A stretch of 64,000 bases of DNA from NCBI GenBank assembly GCA_900176545.1, contig FWXP01000002.1, forward strand, positions 186,001 through 250,000. The letters run 5' to 3'. Source of the DNA: Oscillospiraceae bacterium. GTDB taxonomy: Bacteria > Bacillota > Clostridia > Saccharofermentanales > Saccharofermentanaceae. This document shows, one piece after another, positions 7,443 to 14,628 of this stretch (within the stretch, counting starts at the first letter, position 1; every line of letters starts with the position of its first letter). Both the position numbers and the translations under genes were made by a program. The notes under the pieces are model-generated. The model saw only the letters and a list, made by a program, of their open reading frames with translations. It made no database searches and was not told the DNA's origin.

Positions 7443-8483
7443 ATGGAGAAGGATGCATTGAATAAGCGTATCGATAATTTTGATTATCTGAGGATCATCT
7501 GTTCCGCATTGTTAGTGTTCTACCATTATCAGATGAACTACAGGTTCACATATAATCCTATAGCTGATTTTTACGGCGGTGTCATCAAGTATGAATATCT
7601 GGTGGAGATGTTCTTTGCCATATCGGGCTTTCTTGCGGCAGGGAGCAGGAAAGACAGGAACTTTAAGGAATCGGTCATCCGAAAGTGGATAAGGCTATAC
7701 CCGATAGCTTATATCGCCACGAGCTTAAGTCTCATCTATATAATAATCGCTCATTTTGTCTACGGTTTTGATCCGTTGTCGTATTACTCAGTGGAGAGTC
7801 TGATATTCAGTTCTCTGATCGTACATCAGGGTTGGATCTTCACATGGGACTATGCTCTTAATGCCCCTACGTGGTATATCTGTGTCCTCATGGTCACTTT
7901 TATCATCTTTTACGGCATAGAGGCGCTGGACAGGAAGGTATCACTCGGACGCGGAAAGAACCTCATATATATTCTGATGATATTGCTGGCGTTGCTCCTT
8001 CACGGGCGCGAACTGCCTTTCTTCAAGCTCAAGAGTTGTCAGGGATATCTGGCATTCTTTGCAGGTGTGCTCATCTATAAGATCTATAAGGCTCTGGATG
8101 AGAAGAAGAATATCCTTTTCGGCGCAACGCTCTTCTGCGTGGGTCTGTTGCTGGTAGTTTTTTCCTTCCGCATCCCTATATGGAATTCACTGTCGGCTTC
8201 GCTCATCCACTGCGGCGTCATCCTTGTGGCTGCAAGTATAAGACAGTTTGCGTCTAAGGCGGCCTCTTATCTGGGAACTATCTCATTTGAAGTCTATCTG
8301 TTTCATGTCCCTGCGATAGAATTGAGCAATCTGTTTACCAAGATGGCGGGACTTACTTATCAGAGATCATTCGTGACTATGGTTATATTCCTGGTCGCTA
8401 TGGGATTCCTCGCACATCTTATCCACAGATATATAGGAAAGCCTCTTACCGGTGCATTGAGCAAGAAGCTCAGTGTACGTTGA
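7443..8483 (+). CDS. Acyltransferase 3 family membrane protein
   Basis: About 346 residues with roughly ten membrane helices, the pattern of acyltransferase-3 proteins that move acyl groups (often acetyl or succinyl) onto cell-surface sugars. The N-terminal RIDNFDYLRIICSALLVFYH contains the histidine of helix 1 that is conserved in the family, and VEMFFAISGFL is the usual second helix. Start choice is uncertain: ATG 7443 is the first sensible ATG, but a TTG at 7458 sits five bases after a GGAGAAGG site. It runs in the same direction 16 bases after the GNAT gene. The 3' end overlaps the convergent DUF1294 gene. Confidence 0.82.
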   Translation: MEKDALNKRIDNFDYLRIICSALLVFYHYQMNYRFTYNPIADFYGGVIKYEYLVEMFFAISGFLAAGSRKDRNFKESVIRKWIRLYPIAYIATSLSLIYIIIAHFVYGFDPLSYYSVESLIFSSLIVHQGWIFTWDYALNAPTWYICVLMVTFIIFYGIEALDRKVSLGRGKNLIYILMILLALLLHGRELPFFKLKSCQGYLAFFAGVLIYKIYKALDEKKNILFGATLFCVGLLLVVFSFRIPIWNSLSASLIHCGVILVAASIRQFASKAASYLGTISFEVYLFHVPAIELSNLFTKMAGLTYQRSFVTMVIFLVAMGFLAHLIHRYIGKPLTGALSKKLSVR

Positions 8484-9441
8484 CGACTACGATCTCGGGA
8501 CAATCATTGATCCTTACGGGGAAGAGGCTGTTGCCAAGTCCTCTGCTGACGATTAGAGTCGAATATCCGATGGTATATGTTCCTTCGTAGTAGGGAGGGA
8601 AGAAGCGGAATTCGGGAGATAAGAGAGCCCCTATTCCCGGGATGATGATCTGACCTCCGTGTACATGTCCGGTGAGGACAAGATCTGCGCCTAAGTCCTT
8701 GAAGAGCTCCGTGTATTTGGGATCGTGAGCCAGAAGGATCACGGGCTTGCTGTCGCCGAAGGGCTCGTAGGCGTTGAAGGATCGAAGGGACCTGTATCCT
8801 ATGCCTGCAAGGATGTAATCTCCCATATCGACAAAGTTATCGTCCAGGCAGATGACACCGTAGGACTTTATGGTGCGGAGAAATTCGCTGAACCTGTCTC
8901 CGTTATTCATGAGATACACTTCGTGATTGCCCGTGATGTAGTAGACGGGGCAGATATTGACTGCGCCTTCGAAGAACTTCTCTCCGATGTTATAGGATGT
9001 ATGGTGTCCGTCAAGGACATCTCCTGTTACCACGATGATATCGGGCTCCTGCTCGCGTATCCTGTCTAAGAGGATCGATTCGTCGATGCCGAATATCTGA
9101 TTATGAAGGTCTGATATCTGAACGATCTTAATATCTTCTTCAAGGCCTAAGTCAACATCGTATTCCGTCACTACAAGATGGTAATTACCGTAGAGGATAA
9201 AGATGCAGCAGACTGTAAGAAGTACCGCAAGGAAAGGGATCAGCCTGAACTTGGACTTCTTTGTCTTATGGTGCCAGATACGCATACCGGCAAGTGCACC
9301 TAAGCTTCCGCCTAATACCGCGAGGAATATGAGAAAACCTTCCGATATGCGCCACTTATTATTCTTTGCTTTGTATTTGTCTATGCCGTATGCCGCAAAT
9401 GCAGCAGTGTTTATAAGTATGAGGTATATTACTAATATCAT
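8470..9441 (-). CDS. DUF1294 membrane domain fused to metallophosphoesterase
   Basis: The first about 75 residues form a DUF1294 domain with membrane helices (YGIDKYKAKNNKWRISE and GGSLGALAGM). A third helix near residues 80-100 follows, then a YkuE/LpxH-like metallophosphoesterase: ISDLHN, VTGDVLDG, ITGNHE, LLAHDP and TGHVHGGQ supply the two-metal ligands. Such enzymes cleave phosphodiesters or lipid pyrophosphates at the membrane surface. I chose ATG 9441 because DUF1294 proteins begin just there and a TATAAT lies seven bases upstream; ATG 9468 and 9495 are in-frame alternatives without a ribosome site. The fusion is uncommon. Confidence 0.82.
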   Translation of the reverse strand: MILVIYLILINTAAFAAYGIDKYKAKNNKWRISEGFLIFLAVLGGSLGALAGMRIWHHKTKKSKFRLIPFLAVLLTVCCIFILYGNYHLVVTEYDVDLGLEEDIKIVQISDLHNQIFGIDESILLDRIREQEPDIIVVTGDVLDGHHTSYNIGEKFFEGAVNICPVYYITGNHEVYLMNNGDRFSEFLRTIKSYGVICLDDNFVDMGDYILAGIGYRSLRSFNAYEPFGDSKPVILLAHDPKYTELFKDLGADLVLTGHVHGGQIIIPGIGALLSPEFRFFPPYYEGTYTIGYSTLIVSRGLGNSLFPVRINDCPEIVVVNVH

Positions 9442-9448
9442 AGTAATG

Positions 9449-9454
9449 ATTATA
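9449..9454 (-). promoter_or_regulatory. TATAAT seven bases before ATG 9441 (possible leaderless start)
   Basis: On the minus strand TATAAT is followed by seven bases and ATG. This would place transcription start at or next to the A of the start codon. The -35 region is poor. Confidence 0.4.
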
Positions 9455-9522
9455 CTATATCGGCTCATGTGTCGGACGCATCGTGTGACGGACAAAGGTT
9501 CTATAACAACAAAAATGTTTGA

Positions 9523-9551
9523 TTGTAATAGAAACGCTCAAGGATTATAAT
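9523..9551 (+). promoter_or_regulatory. Promoter of the pheA leader
   Basis: TTGTAA at 9523-9528 and TATAAT at 9546-9551 are exactly 17 bases apart. The expected start of transcription (9558-9559) coincides with the ATG of the leader peptide. Confidence 0.75.
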
Positions 9552-9558
9552 CGCAGTC

Positions 9559-9645
9559 ATGATAAACAAGAACTTTACAGGTTTTGAATTCTTTAGGAGC
9601 TTCGCATTCTTTTTTACGAATACGAGGTGCGGTTTCATTGCCTGA
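9559..9645 (+). CDS. pheL: Phenylalanine-rich leader peptide of pheA
   Basis: A 28-codon frame encodes a peptide with nine phenylalanines (residues 6, 9, 11, 12, 15, 17, 18, 19 and 26), including the run F-F-F. It lies between a good promoter and a strong terminator placed before pheA. This is the classic layout of amino-acid attenuation: ribosome stalling at Phe codons when Phe-tRNA is scarce should favour an alternative fold and read-through into pheA. The peptide is regulatory rather than catalytic. The ATG lies only seven bases after the -10 box, so it may be translated from a leaderless message. Confidence 0.85.
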   Translation: MINKNFTGFEFFRSFAFFFTNTRCGFIA

Positions 9646-9670
9646 AGTTATTGAGTTTGACTAACATATC

Positions 9671-9708
9671 AAAAGACTTCGCAGTGAGACCGCTGCGAAG
9701 TCTTTTTA
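9671..9708 (+). terminator. Attenuator terminator of pheA
   Basis: AAAAGACTTCGCAG at 9671-9684 pairs with CTGCGAAGTCTTTT at 9692-9705, followed by T residues. The segment CTTCGCA at 9599-9605 inside the leader-peptide frame repeats part of the 5' arm and could pair with the 3' arm. TGAAGTT at 9643-9649 could pair with GACTTC of the 5' arm. Both are candidates for the alternative antiterminator fold. Confidence 0.85.
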
Positions 9709-9731
9709 TTTGAAGAAAGGCAGGATACATT

Positions 9732-10871
9732 ATGGTAACGATGGAGACAAGAGACGAGCTGGAAGCTATCGACCTTGAGATAAAGGCGCTGGTGGAGAAG
9801 AGACTGAAGCTCACCACAAGGAACGATCTTATGATGAGCAAGAGCGAATCGGCTCTGGCAGGAAGAAAGTACGAGAGGGAACTTCTGCATTCCCTTGCAG
9901 AGCAGAAGGACTATAATCTCGAGAACTGCGAAAGGATGATGTTCCAGACTCTCTTCAATGTATCCCACTCCTATTGTTCATCCCAGAACGGTACGAAGTC
10001 ACACCTCTCGGAATCCATAAAGACGGCTCTGGAGAATACTCCTGCCGAGTTCCCCAAGTCCGCTCTGGTGGCATGCCAGGGAGTAGAGGGCGCATACTCG
10101 CAGAAAGCAGCCGACAAGCTCTTCCTTAATGCCAACATAATGTATTTTCGAACATTCGACGGTGTCTTCAAAGCTGTAGAGAGCGGCCTTGTAAAGTACG
10201 GCGTCCTTCCCATAGAGAACAGTTCCTATGGTTCCGTTACCCAGGTATACGACCTTATGAAGTCACACCGCTTCAATATCGTAAGGTCCGTAAAGCTTCA
10301 GATAAGCCACAAGCTCTTAGCTAAGCCCGGGACCGATCCCAAGGCTGTCCGCGAGGTGTTCTCCCATGAGCAGGCTATCGGTCAGTGCTCCCAGTTCTTC
10401 AAGGATAATAAGGATATAAAGGTGACCATCGTAGCCAATACCGCCGTCGCAGCCCAGATGGTAGCGGATTCCGACAGGGAAGACGTAGCGGCGATCTCTT
10501 CGCAGGACTGCTGCGAGCTCTACGGCCTTCAGGTCATAAATGACCATGTACAGAACAGTGACCATAACTACACCAGGTTCATATGCATCTCCAAGGATGC
10601 CGAGATATATCCCGGTGCATCCAAGATCTCCATGATGATGGCAATCGGCCATACGCCCGGATCTCTGTCTGACACACTGGCGCGTTTTTCCGCTCTGGGA
10701 CTTAATCTCACCAAGATCGAATCCAGGCCTATCCTCGGCAGCGACTTCGAGTTCATGTTCTATCTGGACGTGGAGGCTTCCGTCTATTCCGATGCGGTCA
10801 TAACGCTTCTTTGCCAGCTGGATCAGGATCCTGCGGCCTTCACGTTCCTGGGAAGCTATTCCGAGGTATGA
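9732..10871 (+). CDS. pheA: Bifunctional chorismate mutase / prephenate dehydratase
   Basis: The 379-residue protein converts chorismate to prephenate and then to phenylpyruvate, the committed path to phenylalanine. Residues 1-90 form an AroQ-type helical chorismate mutase (RDELEAIDLEIKALVEKRL). Residues about 105-285 are the dehydratase: ACQGVEGAYSQKAA, YGVLPIENSSYGSV, and the DHNYTRF stretch near the end with the conserved Thr-Arg-Phe triad. The C-terminal ACT domain has GHTPGSLSDTL and ESRP, the phenylalanine-binding signatures for feedback inhibition. It follows a Phe-rich leader and attenuator, which supports both function and regulation. An AAAGGCAGG site precedes the ATG. Confidence 0.96.
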   Translation: MVTMETRDELEAIDLEIKALVEKRLKLTTRNDLMMSKSESALAGRKYERELLHSLAEQKDYNLENCERMMFQTLFNVSHSYCSSQNGTKSHLSESIKTALENTPAEFPKSALVACQGVEGAYSQKAADKLFLNANIMYFRTFDGVFKAVESGLVKYGVLPIENSSYGSVTQVYDLMKSHRFNIVRSVKLQISHKLLAKPGTDPKAVREVFSHEQAIGQCSQFFKDNKDIKVTIVANTAVAAQMVADSDREDVAAISSQDCCELYGLQVINDHVQNSDHNYTRFICISKDAEIYPGASKISMMMAIGHTPGSLSDTLARFSALGLNLTKIESRPILGSDFEFMFYLDVEASVYSDAVITLLCQLDQDPAAFTFLGSYSEV

Positions 10872-10893
10872 TGCCCATAGTTGTAATTTTCTT

Positions 10894-10921
10894 TTGACAT
10901 CCCGGGATGTAATGATATGAT
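10894..10921 (+). promoter_or_regulatory. Promoter of the CmpB-like gene
   Basis: TTGACA at 10,894-10,899 and TATGAT at 10,916-10,921 are separated by 16 bases. The ATG at 10,946 follows a GGGGGG-type ribosome site. Confidence 0.65.
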
Positions 10922-10945
10922 GTATTCATCTTAAGGGGGGATCAT

Positions 10946-11494
10946 ATGGATAAGGAATTGAATCCCAGGCTGAAGACGGCGATGACCATCTTCCTTCTGG
11001 TAGTACTCGGTGCCGTCATCGGCTGGATATACGAGATGATCTTTTACAGGATCGACATGGGACATTTTATAAGGCGAGGTCAGGGCGGCCCCTGGCTTCC
11101 CATCTACGGATTCGGTGCGCTGGGCCTGACCCTTGCGACGTATAAGAAGCGCCCCGGCCCCCTGATCGTATTCCTGATCACATGCGTGGGAGCATTCGTT
11201 ATCGAGTTCGGTACAGGCTGGTTTCTATATAACTACATGGATGGATTAAGGCTCTGGGACTATAACACCGAGATCTGGAACTGGGGTAATATCGGCGGCT
11301 ATGTCTGCGCCAGATCTATCCTGATATTCGGTGTCTTCGGAGTTCTCTATGCCAAGTGGGCGATCCCCGGATTCTTCAAGATGGCGGACAGGTTAAAGAA
11401 GAAGACATTTCTTTGCATCGTTATCCCGACAGCAGTCGTCTTCTTCTCGGATATCCTGTACTCATATATCATGAAGCCTCTGTTCTTCAAGTAA
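10946..11494 (+). CDS. CmpB-like putative ABC transporter permease (PF06541 type)
   Basis: A 182-residue protein with about five membrane helices. The pattern GWIYEMIFYRIDMGHFIRRG, then GPWLPIYGFGALG, then ARSILIFGVFG is that of the putative ABC-transporter permease family often labelled CmpB. Despite the name, no transport role is established for this family and no ATPase gene is nearby. It has its own promoter and stands alone after pheA. Confidence 0.8.
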   Translation: MDKELNPRLKTAMTIFLLVVLGAVIGWIYEMIFYRIDMGHFIRRGQGGPWLPIYGFGALGLTLATYKKRPGPLIVFLITCVGAFVIEFGTGWFLYNYMDGLRLWDYNTEIWNWGNIGGYVCARSILIFGVFGVLYAKWAIPGFFKMADRLKKKTFLCIVIPTAVVFFSDILYSYIMKPLFFK

Positions 11495-11521
11495 GACGCG
11501 GCTTGCATGGAAACTTTCCGA

Positions 11522-11550
11522 TTGTGAGTATTAAATAATCTAACTATAAT
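11522..11550 (+). promoter_or_regulatory. Promoter of the sugar-binding lipoprotein gene
   Basis: TTGTGA at 11,522-11,527 and TATAAT at 11,545-11,550 are 17 bases apart. The resulting leader is about 180 bases long and contains a short hairpin (CAACAT at 11,624-11,629 with ATGTTG at 11,633-11,638). It also holds the paired GTTAAC elements at 11,660-11,675 (GTTAACAAGTGTTAAC), a possible operator for the regulator encoded downstream. Confidence 0.6.
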
Positions 11551-11735
11551 GATAATTGATCCAACAGTTGCTGTCGGATCTTCTGCGTGCAAGGATATTC
11601 CCGGACGATCATCCGAAATTATCCAACATTTTATGTTGTGATTTTTGATATCGGACGATGTTAACAAGTGTTAACCTTAGATTCGGGGACATCCTTTTAA
11701 GATGCGTAAGATCTTTCGAGGGAGAGATTTATCTG

Positions 11736-12893
11736 ATGTATAAGAAGAACATTTCCGCAATACTGAGTCTTGCTGTGGCAGTTTCCGCCACGGGGTGCGC
11801 TCTTGTGCGCGACAAAGATAAAGATGCTGCGGGAAGCCCGGATGAAGTTCAGGTAGGGATCGTACTTCCTACACGTGATGAACCCAGATGGATCCAGGAT
11901 GAAGCTGCATTTACTTCTATCCTCAAGGATGCGGGATTTACGTCCGAGGTCCTCTTCTCTCAGGGCAGTACTGCCACTGAGCTCTCCAATGTCGAGGCAC
12001 TGGTAGAGAAGGATATAGATGTGCTGGTCATATGCGCCCAGGATGCCGCTGCTGCCGGAAGGGCGGTAGAAGTCGCGCACGAAGCGGATGCGGAGGTGAT
12101 CTGCTATGACAGGCTCATAACCGATACGGATGCAGTGGACTACTATGTGACCTTTAACAGCTACGATGTGGGTGTATTGCAGGGGCAATACCTGATAGAT
12201 GCCTACGAGGGGCAGACGGGAGTTCCCCTGTATCTTTACTGTGGTGCTACTACCGATAATAATGCATATATCTTCTTCGCGGGAGCCTGGAGCGTACTAA
12301 GCTCCGCAGTGGCAGACGGTCAGTTCGTTCTTGCCAACTGCGATGCCATTGAGCCCTATGCGGGTCAGACCCTGGAGGTCAATGACGATCACGAGATCCT
12401 TGCGGATATACTGGGGACGATCACCACGAACTGGGATCTTAATACGGCAAAGTCCCTTGCTTCGGCTAACCTTGTCACCAACGATCCTTCTCTTAAGGGG
12501 GATTGCGCCGTCCTGGCACCTAATGACGGAACCGCCAGGGGTATCGCGGATGCATTCAGCGCCGATCCCGATATCACTTCCTTCGTGATAACCGGTCAGG
12601 ACTGTGAGACCGATTCACTTGGATATATCTGCTCCGGTATGCAGAGCATGACGGTCTGGAAGAATACCACCGAACTCGCATCGGTGGCCTGCGACATGGT
12701 CAGCGATATATTGTGCGGAAGGGAGCCTTCCACAACTGTTACTTACGATAACGGTAATCTGGCCGTTCCTACCAATGAGACGGCCGTGACAGTCATTACC
12801 ATCGACAACATAAGCGAGCCTGTCGATGCGGGATATGTAGATCCCGAGGACATCGAAGGCTATGAAGAGATAACAGAGGATATGTCATCATAA
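11736..12893 (+). CDS. Sugar-binding lipoprotein, XylF/ChvE-like
   Basis: A 385-residue exported lipoprotein: the signal peptide ends in a lipobox (SATGC, Cys21). The rest is a type-1 periplasmic binding fold (VQVGIVLPTRDEPRWIQDEAAF; then YDRLITDTDAVDYYVTFNSYDVG). That second block resembles xylose- and multiple-sugar-binding proteins such as XylF and ChvE. It probably binds a monosaccharide outside the membrane. Start ATG 11,736 follows GGGAGAG; the upstream in-frame ATG at 11,658 is in the leader. No permease or ATPase gene accompanies it. The next genes are a response regulator and kinase, so it may serve sensing rather than import. Confidence 0.88.
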   Translation: MYKKNISAILSLAVAVSATGCALVRDKDKDAAGSPDEVQVGIVLPTRDEPRWIQDEAAFTSILKDAGFTSEVLFSQGSTATELSNVEALVEKDIDVLVICAQDAAAAGRAVEVAHEADAEVICYDRLITDTDAVDYYVTFNSYDVGVLQGQYLIDAYEGQTGVPLYLYCGATTDNNAYIFFAGAWSVLSSAVADGQFVLANCDAIEPYAGQTLEVNDDHEILADILGTITTNWDLNTAKSLASANLVTNDPSLKGDCAVLAPNDGTARGIADAFSADPDITSFVITGQDCETDSLGYICSGMQSMTVWKNTTELASVACDMVSDILCGREPSTTVTYDNGNLAVPTNETAVTVITIDNISEPVDAGYVDPEDIEGYEEITEDMSS

Positions 12894-12931
12894 TACGACC
12901 TGTGATCCCGTCATGGAGATCACAAAAAGGT

Positions 12932-12968
12932 ATGTCGCATGTGATCATTCGCATGCGACATTCTTTTA
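12932..12968 (+). terminator. Intrinsic terminator between binding protein and regulator genes
   Basis: ATGTCGCATG at 12,932-12,941 pairs perfectly with CATGCGACAT at 12,952-12,961, followed by TCTTTT. It separates the abundant binding protein from the downstream regulator genes, or limits read-through into them. Confidence 0.8.
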
Positions 12969-13027
12969 GTGGTGAAAATGTGGTTTAATATGTAAAGAGA
13001 AATTATGAGAGGTGTGTGGAGGATCTT

Positions 13028-14626
13028 ATGTATACCGTTATAGTCGCCGACGACGAGGAAGAGATCAGAAGAGCTCTGGTCAAGAAGATCGACTGGAACA
13101 GTATAGGATTCGAGCTGATAGGTGAAGCGTCCAACGGTGCCGAGGCACTGGAGCTTACGGAGAAGCTCGGGCCCGATCTTCTTCTCACGGATATCATGAT
13201 GCCCTTTATCGGGGGTATCGAGCTTGCAAGGAAGGTAAGGGAGGTTCGTCCCTCTACCCAGATCGCATTCCTTACGGGATACGAAGTGTTCGAATTTGCC
13301 AAGAAGGCGATCCAGTACAATATCGTAAGTTATCTCTTAAAGCCTATTTCTGCCGAAGAGACTACTGCTGAGCTCATCAAGATCAAGAAGATCATCGATG
13401 AGAAGTTCGAGCAGTTCAAGTCCAGTGAGCAGGCTAAGGAACACCTGGATACATTATCTTTTGCCATGCCCCTTCTTCTTGACGGTTATACTCATGCTAA
13501 TGAGAAGGAGAATCGCGGCAATGTTATAAGCGAGGCTACAAAGCTCGGTCTCGTGACGGAAGAGAACGATATGTCCTACTGCGTCCTGGTCATAAGCATG
13601 ATCGATAAGGACGGGCTCAACATAACTTCAAAGTCCGCAGTCAATTCTTTCGACATCATCTTCAAGAAGTATGTAGATCACATAAGCTTCTTTACGGATG
13701 GAAGGGTAGTGTCCCTTCTCTACGGTTCGGGCCGCACTCTGGATAAGTATCTTCACATCGCCGTAGAGGATATCTCGCAGAGCGTCGAAAGGATCATGAA
13801 CTGCAGCTGCACCATAGGTGTCAGCAGAACGGGAAATAACATCTCTGGTCTTCATGAGCTCTATGTGGAAGCCATGAACGCATTGTCCTACAACACCGAC
13901 GGCAACAGCAGCATAAGATATATCTCGGATGTAGAGAATGATTACTTCTCCGACATAGAGATGTTCGAGGAGTTCGTAGCTCAGGAGGAGCGCTGCGTCA
14001 GAGGAGGTCTCGTAAAGGAAGCGGGAGCGATAGCAGACAAGCTCTTCAGTGAGATCGAATCCGGTGGCAAGTATAAGCTCAGCGCCAACTTCATAGTCCC
14101 CAATATCACGTCATCCGTCTATAAGATTCTCTATTCCGTAGTAGATAAGGAGCATATCGATAAGCTCCAGGAGAAGTGTCCGCTTCAGATGACGGACCTC
14201 TACGGAAGCATCGCCAATATCGGCTCATATTGTAAGAGGCTTTGCATAGCGGCGGCAGAGCTCGTTGAGGAGCACTGCAAGAATACGGGTTCCAGGCACT
14301 GTGAACTCGCCAAGGAGATCATCAATAAGGAATTCTCCAATCCCGAGATCTCCCTTGTCAGCATCAGCCGTGAGATCGCCGTAAGCCCTAACTACTTAAG
14401 TGCACTTATCCGTAAGGAGACAGGAAGCACCTTTATCGAGCTTCTTACCAAGAGAAGGATGCAGGAGGCTGTATCTCTTCTTAAGTATCCTGCACTGAAG
14501 GTCAAGGATGTCGCATTGAAGTGCGGCTACGAGGATCAGCACTACTTCAGCTACAGCTTTAAGAAGGAGACGGGATTGTCTCCGATACAGTATAAGAAGC
14601 AGCTGACGGAATCGGGAGAAGAGTGA
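13028..14626 (+). CDS. YesN-type response regulator (REC + AraC HTH)
   Basis: The 532-residue protein starts with a receiver domain: acidic pair near residues 8-9, phosphoacceptor Asp55 in LLTDIMMP, and the conserved Lys in LLKPIS. A long middle domain follows. The last 100 residues form an AraC-type double helix-turn-helix (LVSISREIAVSPNYLSALIR, and VKDVALKCGYEDQHYFSYSFK). Such YesN-like regulators activate carbohydrate uptake or degradation genes. GGAGG at 13,018-13,022 points to ATG 13,028 rather than GTG 13,016. It overlaps or abuts the kinase gene and should be phosphorylated by it. Confidence 0.93.
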   Translation: MYTVIVADDEEEIRRALVKKIDWNSIGFELIGEASNGAEALELTEKLGPDLLLTDIMMPFIGGIELARKVREVRPSTQIAFLTGYEVFEFAKKAIQYNIVSYLLKPISAEETTAELIKIKKIIDEKFEQFKSSEQAKEHLDTLSFAMPLLLDGYTHANEKENRGNVISEATKLGLVTEENDMSYCVLVISMIDKDGLNITSKSAVNSFDIIFKKYVDHISFFTDGRVVSLLYGSGRTLDKYLHIAVEDISQSVERIMNCSCTIGVSRTGNNISGLHELYVEAMNALSYNTDGNSSIRYISDVENDYFSDIEMFEEFVAQEERCVRGGLVKEAGAIADKLFSEIESGGKYKLSANFIVPNITSSVYKILYSVVDKEHIDKLQEKCPLQMTDLYGSIANIGSYCKRLCIAAAELVEEHCKNTGSRHCELAKEIINKEFSNPEISLVSISREIAVSPNYLSALIRKETGSTFIELLTKRRMQEAVSLLKYPALKVKDVALKCGYEDQHYFSYSFKKETGLSPIQYKKQLTESGEE

Positions 14627-14628
14627 TC

